From JAJDIA01 sp031555145 (GTDB taxonomy: Bacteria > Bacteroidota > Bacteroidia > Bacteroidales > Tannerellaceae): DNA of 59,014 nucleotides. Every line of letters begins with the position of its first letter. The stretch's first letter is position 1. The translations under genes and the position numbers were made by a program. A model generated the notes under the pieces. It was not told the DNA's origin and made no database searches. It was given only the letters and a program-made list of their open reading frames with translations. Location: NCBI GenBank assembly GCA_031555145.1, contig JAVBUR010000036.1, positions 1 to 59,014 on the forward strand. The letters are read 5' to 3'. Positions 32,796-43,368 of this stretch are shown here, piece after piece.

Positions 32796-34676
32796 TTAGA
32801 AATTGGGGCCTTCACCATAGTTAGGAGCACCCTTATCCTGCCATAAACGTTCGGCATTCAGCTTTTCCGGATTATTTCCGGAACCCGGGGTGAAACCTTG
32901 TGAATTATAGGCTGCCATCGTGTTGTCATACATGATTGATGTGGGTGACGGCGGATTCACGTCCATACGGCGGGCAATGGTCGTATTGTCAATGGTCGGT
33001 TCCCATGCGATAAGGGCACTGCCTTTCTTGGGTACACCTGAACGGCGAACAGTTACAAACTGATCAGTCGGAGCCATTACAAAATGCAGGAACTGCTGGA
33101 TATATACTTTTTCCAATTGCTCGGCGGCGCTACCAGTCAACTGATAGTCAGCTTTAGCCATCATAACGTCTACTTCACCTTCTTGGAGATTGATCACCTT
33201 TTCATTCGGATCATAACCATAGGTCGTGCCGTAATAAGGAATCTTATTGATACCTGCCAAACGGTCGTACTCACGGACAGAAGCTTTCACTGCTGTTTCA
33301 TAATATTCGGCAGCCGACTTCGGCAGGCTGGCACCTAACAACTTGAATTCAGCCAGATACAAATTCACTTCAGCTGTACTCATATACAGACCATACCAGG
33401 CATTGTCGTTCAAATCTTGGATCACAGCATCACCAGGAACTGTCGGAATGGTAAAGTCAATCTGTCCGCGAACCATTTCTTCGTTAAAGGTTGAGTAAGG
33501 ACGGAATGACTTTTCCACATTACCTTCGGTCAGTTTCCAACGGTTGGCATCAAAGTAGTCGCCATAAGTAGCGGCATTATCCTTTGCATTAAACGGCGTA
33601 GGCAGTCCGTAGTAACGCACCCAGGGCTCGCCCGCTCCCTTCCAGCTAACAAATACTTTCTTGCCGCCTTCTTCTTTATAGTTTACATTCGCCAGAATAT
33701 ATGCCGGCAGCTTAGTCAGTGCAGTACCTTTTGCTTCTTCGTCAAAGAAACCTTGTACCACCTTCGAGTTGAAACTATTCTTGGTAAAGAAGAAACGAAC
33801 GCGCGGGTCCAGATTCTTCAGCATGAAATCGGTGACACGTTGTGTGACAGCACCCCATTGAGCACCTTCACCAAAGTGGTAATTCAGTATACCTTTATTA
33901 AACATGAAATCTGTATCTGCACCATCCAGTACGCCGACACTGCTCTGAGCTACTTCAGCAGCCAGACTTAACGCCTTTGCTTTATCCTGATGCAACAGGC
34001 GGACAGCAATTTTCAGTTTCAGAGAGTTCGTCAATTTTGCCCATTTTGTGATATCGCACTTATAGATAGGATCCTGATTGGCAGGTAATACCTGTGAAGC
34101 ACCTGGGCTGGCAAATGCGGCCAATGATTCATTCAGCATAGCCAAAAACTGTGTATAGAGTTCTTGTACCGTATCATATTTAGGACTCAACGTACCACCA
34201 AATGCACCATAACAGGCTTCAGAGAAAGGACGGTCGCCATAGACATCCGAGTCAAACAAACCCAGATATACAATCAGCGGATTCAGCATGGCACGAAGTT
34301 GTACATACTTAGCTGCATCTTCAGCAGGCATGTGCAACATTGCGTCATCAATTTCACGAGCATATCTCAATACATTGATCACCTGTGATCCCTGATCACC
34401 CATCGCGCCAATGAAATTGAAATTGGTCGTATATCCGGAAGTAGTAGTACTTGCCTGTGTGGCCAATTCCTGATACTTCCCATTGTAGAACCAAAACAGG
34501 TAATTCGAAGGCTCAAAACTCAATACTCCCTGTGAAAACAAATAAGGGACATTCGGTTGTGAGATCGAACTCGGATTGGTATTAATTTCAGAAAACTCAT
34601 CCCGGCAACCGGTCGTTGTCAACAGAGCGACAGCCATTACCATCGGAAGGAATGATTTGAATCGATTATATTTCAT
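32796..34676 (-). CDS. SusD/RagB-type nutrient-binding lipoprotein (SusD-like 2)
   Basis: A 626-residue outer-membrane lipoprotein with a signal ending in the lipobox LLTTTGC, followed by RDEFSEINTNPSS, a typical start of the SusD-like-2 group. The body is helical, with TPR-like helices around a binding face, and includes NAWYGLYMSTAEVNLYLAEF. It would bind a ligand at the cell surface and close over its SusC partner. It is 35 bases downstream of the SusC-like gene. No glycosidase is in the operon, so the ligand may be a glycan, peptide or other nutrient. Confidence 0.93.
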   Translation of the reverse strand: MKYNRFKSFLPMVMAVALLTTTGCRDEFSEINTNPSSISQPNVPYLFSQGVLSFEPSNYLFWFYNGKYQELATQASTTTSGYTTNFNFIGAMGDQGSQVINVLRYAREIDDAMLHMPAEDAAKYVQLRAMLNPLIVYLGLFDSDVYGDRPFSEACYGAFGGTLSPKYDTVQELYTQFLAMLNESLAAFASPGASQVLPANQDPIYKCDITKWAKLTNSLKLKIAVRLLHQDKAKALSLAAEVAQSSVGVLDGADTDFMFNKGILNYHFGEGAQWGAVTQRVTDFMLKNLDPRVRFFFTKNSFNSKVVQGFFDEEAKGTALTKLPAYILANVNYKEEGGKKVFVSWKGAGEPWVRYYGLPTPFNAKDNAATYGDYFDANRWKLTEGNVEKSFRPYSTFNEEMVRGQIDFTIPTVPGDAVIQDLNDNAWYGLYMSTAEVNLYLAEFKLLGASLPKSAAEYYETAVKASVREYDRLAGINKIPYYGTTYGYDPNEKVINLQEGEVDVMMAKADYQLTGSAAEQLEKVYIQQFLHFVMAPTDQFVTVRRSGVPKKGSALIAWEPTIDNTTIARRMDVNPPSPTSIMYDNTMAAYNSQGFTPGSGNNPEKLNAERLWQDKGAPNYGEGPNF

Positions 34677-34711
34677 TGTATTATCTTTTAAAAGTGATTA
34701 TTGACAACGCA

Positions 34712-37700
34712 TCAGAAGGTTGCATTGAGAGTAAACATATAGTTGGCCGTATATCCACTGAAAGAACGCATACGGAATTCCGCAGAGCGGCTACCACGTA
34801 CTGATTCCGGGTTTTCGTTATTCGGAGCCGTATTATACAAATAACCCAGGTTACGTGCAGTCAAGCCCAATATCAGGTTTTTGGCTCCCACCTTCGCTGC
34901 GAAATTCACCGGCATACGGTATGAGAAGCTGATCTCGCGCAAGGCGATATAGTTCAATTCCTTTACCCAGTCATCATTAATAACACCCTGTCCCCAACTA
35001 TTTCTATAGTAAGTATAAGACGATGCATGAACCGGTTCGACCAATCCTCTATCATAAAGTGACTGATATGTTTCACCACCTGCTGCTACCGTATATTTGG
35101 AACCGTCAGGCTGTGTAACCACTGTATTAGCTGGAAGAATGCCTGTAGGAATCAGACCGTCGGAATAAGTCATATTGTCAAACTTGCTCGTCCAGGTAAT
35201 ACCACCGTATTCCGGAGCAGAATACTTCAGTGAAGACTCCGCATAGCCATAGGCTGTACCGTAACGGCTACCATAGGAAGCTACATAACCTCCAAAGCGG
35301 GCATCCAGTGCAACACGCAGGCTTACATCCTTATAGGTGACCCCTGTTGCAACGGAACCCAAGAAATCAGGATTCATTGAACCGAGTATTTCAGCCTTTC
35401 CACTACGCTGTGCATAAACCATCCGACGCGTATCACTCCAGTTATATATTTCCAAACCGGTGGCTTCATCTATTTTCGGCTTAGAGTCTGTCATCAACAA
35501 ACCGGTAGCAGCACCTACTTTTGCCACAGAACCAATACGATAGTTTCCATAAGCCACATCACCTTCCAGAGGGATATAGTCGGCTACATTTTCGTGCAAT
35601 GAGATCACCTTACCCCTATTCCGTGTATACGTAAAATCCAATGACCATTCCCAATCCTTATTACGGAATGGAACAGTATTCAAGGCGATTTCCACCCCTT
35701 GGTTCTGTATATTACCGGCATTGATCAACTGTTTGCTAATCCCTGATTCCCAAGGTACATCAATAGACATAATCTGGTTCTTGGTGTTTTCCTTATAATA
35801 GGTAGCATCAATATTGAAACGGGAATTAAAGAAGCGCCAGTCGACACCTACTTCCCATGCATTCTTTCTTTCGGGCTTCAGGTTTGTCGCGTTCAATGTG
35901 GTCGGAATTTCCAAGCCATACATATAATAATCAGAATACTGAGTAGTTGACAATGAATATGCATTGTTGATACGATAAGGACTTGTATCGTTACCTACCT
36001 GTGCCCATGAACCACGGATTTTGGCCAATGTAACCCATTCGGGCATTTCAAATGTTTCGTTCAACAACCAAGCACCATTAATGGACGGATAAAAATACGA
36101 ATAGGTACCTGTTGTATTCGAATAAACCAATGAAGAAGACCAGTCGTTACGTCCGGTCACATCGACAAAGATTTGATTCTTGTAAGAAGCACTTGCCTGA
36201 AAAGCAACAGACATCATACGACGAGTATCAGAAATCTCATCCGAATATTCGGGTTGGTTTTTTGAATTCTTGATAAAATACTGTCCGGGAACAACTAATC
36301 CACCACTCGTTTTCATCCAAGAACTCTGTACATAGTTATTGAAATACTCTCCACGCAGGAAGCCGCCAAAGGTCCAGTCACCCTGTTGTTTATTTACCAG
36401 GAATGTCGCATTGAGGTTCGTCTGCTCTTTCTGACTTTGACCCAATTTGTAATATCCACCTTCATTAGCGTATCCTGTACCTAATTCCTTATCTTCCGAA
36501 CGAGTATAGTAGTAATTGTAGTTACCATCCAAACGGAATTTCAACCATGACATCAGATCTACATTCAATTCTAAAGACGGACGAACATTTGTTTCTTTTT
36601 GTTCATAAGAGTTTTCATACAGTCTCCACCACAAACCTTTATTGGGTGCATTTCCATACAGGTCACCATAGCTTGAAGAAGCCATACCTCCATGTTCGCC
36701 TTTGTACTTATGTCTAAAATAGTTTGTATCATAACCGCGGTCAAATGGACTACTATAACCGGAAAAGTATTCACCCACGTTCGGCTGGGGATTTTTCGGC
36801 AGTGAATTAGAAAAAGCGATAGATGCCGTCAGGTTAACCCGGTTGGTAATCTGATGAGAGGCTTTTGCCATCATACTCAAACGCTCGAATGAGTTGTTAG
36901 GCAAAGTTCCATCAGCATAACGATAGGACAAAGAGGTGTAGAATGTAGTCTTTTCGTTACCTCCCTGGATAGCTACGTTCGTATTGGTATTAAAGCCCAA
37001 GTCATATACATCACGGTAGTTGTTTTTTACCGGATTATATGAGGTTGTTGTATAATCATAGTTCTGAATATCTCTGCCGTCAAAACGAGGACCATAACCC
37101 ATATTCCAATCACCCATGCGTATCTGGCCGTCAGCATTTGTCTGGAACTGATGGGCGTTGTCAAAACGATAGTAGTTACCGTCCGCATCCGTTTCGCCAT
37201 AATCCACATAACTGGACAGCGCACCGTCACCATATACATTTTGCAGGTTCGGCTGTTTGAACATATGGTCAATACCAAACGTCTGAGAGAACGAAATACC
37301 CAATCCCTGGGATCTCTTACCGCTCTTCGTGGTGATTACCACAGCACCGTTCAAACCACGTGAGCCATACAAAGCTGTTGCTGCAGCACCTTTCAATACA
37401 GATACTGTTTCAAAATCGTCTGGGTTCAGGTTCTTCAGTTCGTTACCAAAGTCACCGGCGTTCGCATCCCAGTCAGCATTCCCCGAGTTACTTACCGCAT
37501 TATCCAGAATAACACCATCCACCACATAAATAGGCTGGTTGTTATTACTCAACGTAGAAGCACCACGGATCTGGATCTTGGTCGAACCAAACATACCACC
37601 GTCCGAATTGGCGATTTCCAAACCGGCTACTTTACCCTGAAGGGCAGCTACCGGGTTGATTACGTTGGTGTTCAAATCGTCGCCCTTCAGCTCGGTCATG

Positions 37701-38110
37701 GCATAACCCAGCGCCTTCGCTTCACGTTTCATACCTAAGGCAGTTACCACCACTTCACTCAACGTTTTGGAGTCTTCCACCATTGTGATATTAAGGGTAG
37801 GCTGTCCTGTGTACTTGAATTCCTGCGGTACATAGCCAATGAACGAAATGGAAATAATATCACCATTGTTCACTGTCAATGAAAAGTTACCATCAAGGTC
37901 GGTAATCGTACCAGTCCCGGATCCTTTCACCATCACAGTTGCTCCGGTCACAGGACCGAATACGTCTTTTACATTCCCTTTTACCGTCTGCTTCTGCTGG
38001 GCAATGGCAACGCCGTTGCTCGCGATCTTATCCGCTGCGTATATGTTCCCGGAAGAACAGTATGCCGCTGCCAACAGTACGAGGCTAACAGATTTAAAAA
38101 ATTTCAACAT
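34712..38110 (-). CDS. SusC/RagA TonB-linked outer-membrane transporter
   Basis: A 1132-residue protein. In order it has a signal peptide, a carboxypeptidase-regulatory-like domain (VKGNVKDVFGPVTGATVMVKGSG), a TonB box region (LSEVVVTALGMKR), a plug with IQIRGASTLSNNNQPIYVVDGV and LKGAAATALYGSRGLNGAVVITTKSG, and a 22-strand barrel ending in an aromatic terminal strand (YMFTLNATF). It imports the ligand captured by the SusD partner. It lacks an STN domain, so it is not an ECF-sigma-signalling receptor. Transcription is divergent from an HTCS-type regulator. Confidence 0.95.
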   Translation of the reverse strand: MLKFFKSVSLVLLAAAYCSSGNIYAADKIASNGVAIAQQKQTVKGNVKDVFGPVTGATVMVKGSGTGTITDLDGNFSLTVNNGDIISISFIGYVPQEFKYTGQPTLNITMVEDSKTLSEVVVTALGMKREAKALGYAMTELKGDDLNTNVINPVAALQGKVAGLEIANSDGGMFGSTKIQIRGASTLSNNNQPIYVVDGVILDNAVSNSGNADWDANAGDFGNELKNLNPDDFETVSVLKGAAATALYGSRGLNGAVVITTKSGKRSQGLGISFSQTFGIDHMFKQPNLQNVYGDGALSSYVDYGETDADGNYYRFDNAHQFQTNADGQIRMGDWNMGYGPRFDGRDIQNYDYTTTSYNPVKNNYRDVYDLGFNTNTNVAIQGGNEKTTFYTSLSYRYADGTLPNNSFERLSMMAKASHQITNRVNLTASIAFSNSLPKNPQPNVGEYFSGYSSPFDRGYDTNYFRHKYKGEHGGMASSSYGDLYGNAPNKGLWWRLYENSYEQKETNVRPSLELNVDLMSWLKFRLDGNYNYYYTRSEDKELGTGYANEGGYYKLGQSQKEQTNLNATFLVNKQQGDWTFGGFLRGEYFNNYVQSSWMKTSGGLVVPGQYFIKNSKNQPEYSDEISDTRRMMSVAFQASASYKNQIFVDVTGRNDWSSSLVYSNTTGTYSYFYPSINGAWLLNETFEMPEWVTLAKIRGSWAQVGNDTSPYRINNAYSLSTTQYSDYYMYGLEIPTTLNATNLKPERKNAWEVGVDWRFFNSRFNIDATYYKENTKNQIMSIDVPWESGISKQLINAGNIQNQGVEIALNTVPFRNKDWEWSLDFTYTRNRGKVISLHENVADYIPLEGDVAYGNYRIGSVAKVGAATGLLMTDSKPKIDEATGLEIYNWSDTRRMVYAQRSGKAEILGSMNPDFLGSVATGVTYKDVSLRVALDARFGGYVASYGSRYGTAYGYAESSLKYSAPEYGGITWTSKFDNMTYSDGLIPTGILPANTVVTQPDGSKYTVAAGGETYQSLYDRGLVEPVHASSYTYYRNSWGQGVINDDWVKELNYIALREISFSYRMPVNFAAKVGAKNLILGLTARNLGYLYNTAPNNENPESVRGSRSAEFRMRSFSGYTANYMFTLNATF

Positions 38111-38171
38111 ACGAAATCATTTTTTAGTTTAACATTAAGGTCACTTCTTAACTCTCTTTACTTTTTTTTGG

Positions 38172-38179
38172 CAAACATA
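38172..38179 (-). promoter_or_regulatory. Candidate -7 element for the SusCD operon
   Basis: The minus strand reads TATGTTTG, matching TAnnTTTG. The leader to the SusC-like ATG would be about 55 bases. Confidence 0.55.
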
Positions 38180-38231
38180 TTAAATTATGTTATTTCCACG
38201 TTAATCCCTGCATCTTTATCATATTATATAT

Positions 38232-38239
38232 TAGTTTTG
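38232..38239 (+). promoter_or_regulatory. Candidate -7 element for the degenerate HTCS gene
   Basis: TAGTTTTG matches TAnnTTTG, 90 bases upstream of the chosen ATG. The 219-base divergent spacer has no other feature I can support. Confidence 0.35.
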
Positions 38240-38329
38240 TGTACGATTTATATATGTTATTGTACGATTTTACCACATAAAGGTCGTTCAGAAATGTTAA
38301 AATACATGTATATATCCAAACAAACCGAT

Positions 38330-41300
38330 ATGAGACCACGTATTTTATTATACTTTTTTGCCTTGTTGCACCTCACAAATGTATGGGGACAGGAGATATA
38401 CTTTCAGACATTGGGAGCCAATCAGGGTCTCTCACAGTCGTCGGCTATATCGTTTTGGCAGGATTCCATCGGACGTATATGGATCGGAAACGATGCTCTG
38501 AACTGTTATGACGGGGAACAGGTAAAAGTATATCGCCTATCGGAGTATTTTCCTGAAGTGGAAGACGCCAATCTTCATACGATCTGTGGGAGTAAAACCA
38601 TACTATATGTCATCGCAGAAGATCAACTTATCTGTTTTGACCTGGCCAGTGAAACGTTCCGCCGCCCCGGGATCAAGACCGAACGAATCTATTGTATGGA
38701 AAGCCTGCTATACTATTATGACTGGGCAAACAAGCAGTTCTGTTCCTATGATTATGAAAAAGACACAAGCAGCATCATCATGACATTGCCGGAAGAAGTC
38801 ACGGCGGTGACCGGAATCACATCCGTCAACAACGGAATCTTTTGGATCGGAACTGCACAAGGAATCTATATCATTGACATTTATCAGAAAAGAGTAATTG
38901 CCAAACGACTTCCAGAGGAAGCCATTACCATTCTATACAGGGACTTACAAAACAATATATGGGTAATCGGTTCTTCCCGGAAAGTATACATATCTACGCC
39001 TGAAGGCGATGTAAGGCCCATCAAATTAGCGAACGGTAAAAACCAGGAACTGTTTCCTTCCGATATATACTGTATGGTAGAAGACATCAAAGGATCCCTT
39101 TGGATGGGTACACTGGCAGGAGCCTATCAATTATCCCGCGAATACAATGATTCGGGCGAAATATTCATACGCAACCATGTCGTACCCGAGTCCACTGTAT
39201 TTGCTATACTGTCAGACCGGCAAGGAAGTATCTGGATCGGTTCCTATTATGGGGATGTGCGTTTCTTCAATCCTGAAACAGACAATTACACCTATTACCC
39301 GACAGATGAAAAACATCCGGACCGCCTGCACGGGGCCGTGATAGGTAAAATAGTGCAAGACAAAAACAAAACCTTGTATATTGCTACGGAAGGCAGTGGG
39401 ATAAACATCATGTATCCGGATCAAAGCCGAATAGACCATCTCACTACAGTCAACGGGTTGCCCAGTAACAAGATCAGAAGCCTCTGGTATGATGAAGAGA
39501 CAGATCGCTTGTTTGTCAGCGCCTATATGGAAGGTATGTGTTATATAGACCTGAAAACAAGGCAGGTACACCTGATACCTAATGTAGGTCGTACCACCCG
39601 ACTCCAGCGTATCATCGAGGAGATTCATCCGTATAAAGATGACCTTGTTCTGTTGACGCAAAATGGTATCTTTAAACTGAACCGAAAAACGTTGAAGATA
39701 TCCTATTTCTTCGACGAGCCTAATCTGCGCGAGGCCTGTTCCGGCATTATCCGTACCATACGGATAGATGATCGCGACGTATTATGGGTATCCTCCTTCG
39801 AATCAGGTTTGTTCAGTATCAACCTGGAAACGAAACAGATCATGCATAACTACGGTGATGGGATTCGGCAAAACACGGAAATACCCAGCGCTATTGTAAA
39901 TATATGTGGAAACACCAAACAGGGATTGTTCTTTGCCACGCTCAAGTCTGGTATATTATACTACAATACAGAACAAGACTCCTTAACTGTCTTCGCGGAA
40001 GAACAGGGTGAGCTGCTGGATAACATCTGCTATAACATGGCACTTTCCTGGTACGGAAATCTGATCATCACCACCAACAAAGGAATATCCATCCTGAAAA
40101 TCGACGATAACCGCCAGATCGTATCTTCGCGCCACATCCGGTTAAGTCCGAACTTTCCCCTCTCCGCCCTAAGTATCGATTGTGGCCTGTACAGTTCCAA
40201 ATCATTAGACCGAATCTATACCGGTGGTTTATATGGTATGCTTTCCTTCTCCGAAAGGGATATTGTGGACCAAGCGAATATTTCTGATTATAACATCTAT
40301 TTTTCTTCGTTGTCTGTGAACAACAAACCGGAGACGGCCCCTTCCCCGTTTTATTCCAAAAGCCTGCACATGACCGATAAGATCACGCTGCCTCACAACA
40401 AGAACACCCTGTCCATCACCTTTGCCTCTTCCAACTATCTGTCATCACATAAAGACAAATACCTGTATAGACTTGAAGGGCTCGAAAAATTCTGGACGGA
40501 GACAGACCATAAGACTATCATTTTCAACTCTCTCCGCCCCGGAAATTACAAACTGCTCGTCAAGGAGGCCAATACAGACAAGGTCGCTGAAGTCGCAATC
40601 GTCATCAAACCGCCTTTCTGGCGTACACTGCCGGCGTGGTTGTTGTATATCGTCATCATATCCCTGATCCTGGGGTGGTTCCTCCGTTTCTACAAGAGTA
40701 AGCTGAAACTACAGATGTCGCTCGACAGTGAACGGCTTGAAGTCAGCCGTGTCGAAGAAGCCAACCGGCAGAAACTGAATTTCTTCGTCAACCTGTCGAA
40801 TGAGTTCCGAACCCCGATCACGCTGATCCTGACACAACTCGACCGCTTGCCGCATGAGTTGCCGGCTTCTTCCGTCAATAAGATCGACCGGATACGGAAA
40901 CAGGCCTCCCGACTACAGGACCTGATTACCGAACTGATCGACTTCCGTAAACTGGAACAAAACCGCCTCCGCCTCAAAGTGAGGGAATACGACCTGTCCC
41001 GTTACCTGGAAGAGATCGCCGGTATATACACCGAATACGCCGCTGAAAAGCAGATCACTTACCGGATTACCCCATCCCATAAACCCGTACAGGTATGGTT
41101 CGACCTCAAACAGATACAGAAAGTGATCTATAACCTGATCGCCTTTGTATTCAAAGAAACAGCGGCTAAAGAGTCCGTCACTGTCTCCCTGTATCAACAG
41201 AGCAAATGGGCGGAGATACGGATCGTCCGGAAAGGAGAAATCCAGGATACAGATGCAAACAACTACCTCTTCGACTACCTGAACGACAAGCGTAATACGC

Positions 41301-42325
41301 CGTCCGACTTCTCCCTCCTGCCCGGAGGTGGTATGGGATTGGCATTCAGCAAAGGGATTCTGTCGCTGCACAAGGGCGAGATAGAGATCGTAGACGAAAG
41401 AGAGAAGCATACCCGTACCTACATCATCCACCTGCTGCTGGGTAATACCCATTTTACCGAAAAAGAACTGCAGGAAATATCTGAAGCGACCGAAGCGCTC
41501 TCCTTCTCCCATCCGGAAACACAGAAAGCCAAATTCCGGAGTGAGCTTACCCTGACCGGCGACGAAGAAAAAGGGATACATATGCTGCTGGTCGAAGAGA
41601 ACGATGAGATGCGTGACATGCTAAAGGAAGCCTTTTCGGTAGTCTACGATGTCACGGCTGTGAGCGACGCCCAGACCGGATACGACACGGCTGTAGACAA
41701 ACGCCCGGATATCATCGTGAGTGAGATCAATTTGCCCGGACTGTCGGGCATGGAAATGTGCCAGATGCTGAAATCCAATATCCACACCTTACATATCCCG
41801 GTGATACTGATGACGGCTCAACCCTCCGAGAAGCAACACATCGACAGTATCCGGAGTGGTACGGACGCCTATATCATCAAGCCGTTCAATATCGAAATCC
41901 TCTTCCTCCGCTGCAACCACCTGGTGCACAACCGGAAACGGATCCTGCAAAGTTTGTCCAAACAACCGGATGGCGACACGGTTGAACTGACTACCAACAC
42001 CCGCGACCAGGAATTCCTCGAACAAGCCAACCAGGCCATCGAGAATAACTGGAGCAATACCGACTATGATACCACCGCCTGGAGCCGCGACCTGAATATC
42101 AGCCGTACCCGTCTCTTCACCCAGGTCAAACAGATCACCGGCATGACGCCCAACGACTATATCCTCTACATGAAGATGAACAAAGGGATGCGTCTGCTGA
42201 CTGAAGAACGCGACCTCACCATTGCCGAAATAGCCTACCGGCTCGGATTTACGACCCCTGCTTATTTCAGCAAATGTTTTAAGAAGCAGTTCGGTATCAC
42301 ACCGGTTGATTTCCGGAAGAAATAG
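38330..42325 (+). CDS. HTCS-type regulator with degenerate kinase and receiver
   Basis: A 1331-residue protein from the ATG at 38330, which gives a proper signal peptide (MRPRILLYFFALLHLTNVWG). Its architecture is that of an HTCS: propeller blades (GRIWIGNDALNCYDG, GSIWIGSYYGDVRFFN), Y_Y_Y, one membrane span, HisKA, HATPase, receiver and AraC-type HTH (ISRTRLFTQVKQITGMTPND). The H-box reads FFVNLSNEFRTPITL, with Asn824 (AAT at 40799) in place of the phospho-accepting His. The ATPase has lost the DxGxG box and the second N-box Asn, and keeps only a GGGMGL loop. The receiver has Glu1132 (GAG at 41723) where the acceptor Asp belongs (IIVSEINLPG). The frame is fully open. It lies divergent to a SusCD operon, its likely target. 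Confidence 0.92.
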   Translation: MRPRILLYFFALLHLTNVWGQEIYFQTLGANQGLSQSSAISFWQDSIGRIWIGNDALNCYDGEQVKVYRLSEYFPEVEDANLHTICGSKTILYVIAEDQLICFDLASETFRRPGIKTERIYCMESLLYYYDWANKQFCSYDYEKDTSSIIMTLPEEVTAVTGITSVNNGIFWIGTAQGIYIIDIYQKRVIAKRLPEEAITILYRDLQNNIWVIGSSRKVYISTPEGDVRPIKLANGKNQELFPSDIYCMVEDIKGSLWMGTLAGAYQLSREYNDSGEIFIRNHVVPESTVFAILSDRQGSIWIGSYYGDVRFFNPETDNYTYYPTDEKHPDRLHGAVIGKIVQDKNKTLYIATEGSGINIMYPDQSRIDHLTTVNGLPSNKIRSLWYDEETDRLFVSAYMEGMCYIDLKTRQVHLIPNVGRTTRLQRIIEEIHPYKDDLVLLTQNGIFKLNRKTLKISYFFDEPNLREACSGIIRTIRIDDRDVLWVSSFESGLFSINLETKQIMHNYGDGIRQNTEIPSAIVNICGNTKQGLFFATLKSGILYYNTEQDSLTVFAEEQGELLDNICYNMALSWYGNLIITTNKGISILKIDDNRQIVSSRHIRLSPNFPLSALSIDCGLYSSKSLDRIYTGGLYGMLSFSERDIVDQANISDYNIYFSSLSVNNKPETAPSPFYSKSLHMTDKITLPHNKNTLSITFASSNYLSSHKDKYLYRLEGLEKFWTETDHKTIIFNSLRPGNYKLLVKEANTDKVAEVAIVIKPPFWRTLPAWLLYIVIISLILGWFLRFYKSKLKLQMSLDSERLEVSRVEEANRQKLNFFVNLSNEFRTPITLILTQLDRLPHELPASSVNKIDRIRKQASRLQDLITELIDFRKLEQNRLRLKVREYDLSRYLEEIAGIYTEYAAEKQITYRITPSHKPVQVWFDLKQIQKVIYNLIAFVFKETAAKESVTVSLYQQSKWAEIRIVRKGEIQDTDANNYLFDYLNDKRNTPSDFSLLPGGGMGLAFSKGILSLHKGEIEIVDEREKHTRTYIIHLLLGNTHFTEKELQEISEATEALSFSHPETQKAKFRSELTLTGDEEKGIHMLLVEENDEMRDMLKEAFSVVYDVTAVSDAQTGYDTAVDKRPDIIVSEINLPGLSGMEMCQMLKSNIHTLHIPVILMTAQPSEKQHIDSIRSGTDAYIIKPFNIEILFLRCNHLVHNRKRILQSLSKQPDGDTVELTTNTRDQEFLEQANQAIENNWSNTDYDTTAWSRDLNISRTRLFTQVKQITGMTPNDYILYMKMNKGMRLLTEERDLTIAEIAYRLGFTTPAYFSKCFKKQFGITPVDFRKK

Positions 42326-42329
42326 TCCG

Positions 42330-43349
42330 TCAGAAGGAAGCCTCATTGGCCAGGTTCCACATATTGAGGAAAGAGGCTTTGGTGATATCCACCAGTTTCA
42401 GGTAGTTCAGCTTGTCGGCATGGTCACCCGGCTGGTGGTAGTCGGGGTGACCGTCGGTATGGTACCAGAGGATGGGTACAGCTCCACGGGAAAAGGGAAC
42501 GTTGTCACTGCCTCCGATACTGGCATCCACCGGTTTATAGACAGGTGTCAGGTGGAGACCGTATGCCTCGATGTCCTTTTTCAGCCAATCGCCGAATACG
42601 GGATGATCCTGGGAATAGAAATAGACCACATGCGTAGGTTCAGCCGGCTTGTTGTTGCGGCCGATCATATCGAAATTAAGGTATCCTTTGACCTGTCGGA
42701 GATCACTGAAGTGAGCGACAAAGTGGCGGGAGCCGAGTAAGCCCTTCTCCTCTCCATCCCAGAAGGCAAAAAGCACCGTCCGTTCAGGCTGTACGCCGGT
42801 TGCCAGGAAGGCACGGGCAATTTGTAACACGGCAGATACACCGGACGCATTGTCATCGGCGCCATTATAAATCGAATCACCTTCCAATGCCGGCCCAATA
42901 CCCAGATGGTCGTAATGGGCGCCGACAATCACATATTCGTCCGGGTTGCGCCCGTCTATTTTTCCTATTATATTCCGTAACGACAGTTTGCCTTCAGTCT
43001 TTCCTGAGGCGGAAAGGGTTTCAGTCCAGGGCCTGTATTGGGGACGCTGCGGCGTTCCTCCTGACTGGTAAAGATCAAATGGTTGCGCATAAGATCCTTC
43101 ATACAGCGGCTGTATCCCCATCGCCTGGAGGCAGGATATAATATAATCGCCGGCAAGCTGCCCGCCACGTCTACCGGCTTCGCGTCCTTCCAGCAGGTCG
43201 GAGGCCAGAAAATCGACATAAGCCTCAGCTGTCGGACGATTGATTACTTGCAGCCCTTTTTCCCTTACAGATTGTTTTTGTTGCGGAGTTTGTGCACAGG
43301 CCTGTACCGACAGGCACAGGAGAAGCGGGAAATAAAATAGTTTGCTCAT
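42330..43349 (-). CDS. Secreted M28-family zinc aminopeptidase
   Basis: A 339-residue exported peptidase with signal MSKLFYFPLLLCLSVQACAQ; the C-A-C-A-Q end could also be a lipobox. The M28 metal ligands are visible in order: VIVGAHYDHLG (His), NGADDNASGVSA (Asp), FWDGEEKGLLGSRHF (catalytic Glu then Glu), NFDMIGRN (Asp) and a C-terminal His in ILWYHTDGHPDYHQPGDHADK. It likely trims N-terminal residues of peptides in the periplasm. It converges on the degenerate HTCS gene with a four-base gap. A -7 element lies 20 bases upstream. Confidence 0.93.
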   Translation of the reverse strand: MSKLFYFPLLLCLSVQACAQTPQQKQSVREKGLQVINRPTAEAYVDFLASDLLEGREAGRRGGQLAGDYIISCLQAMGIQPLYEGSYAQPFDLYQSGGTPQRPQYRPWTETLSASGKTEGKLSLRNIIGKIDGRNPDEYVIVGAHYDHLGIGPALEGDSIYNGADDNASGVSAVLQIARAFLATGVQPERTVLFAFWDGEEKGLLGSRHFVAHFSDLRQVKGYLNFDMIGRNNKPAEPTHVVYFYSQDHPVFGDWLKKDIEAYGLHLTPVYKPVDASIGGSDNVPFSRGAVPILWYHTDGHPDYHQPGDHADKLNYLKLVDITKASFLNMWNLANEASF

Positions 43350-43368
43350 ATACTTGCTTTTTCAGGCG

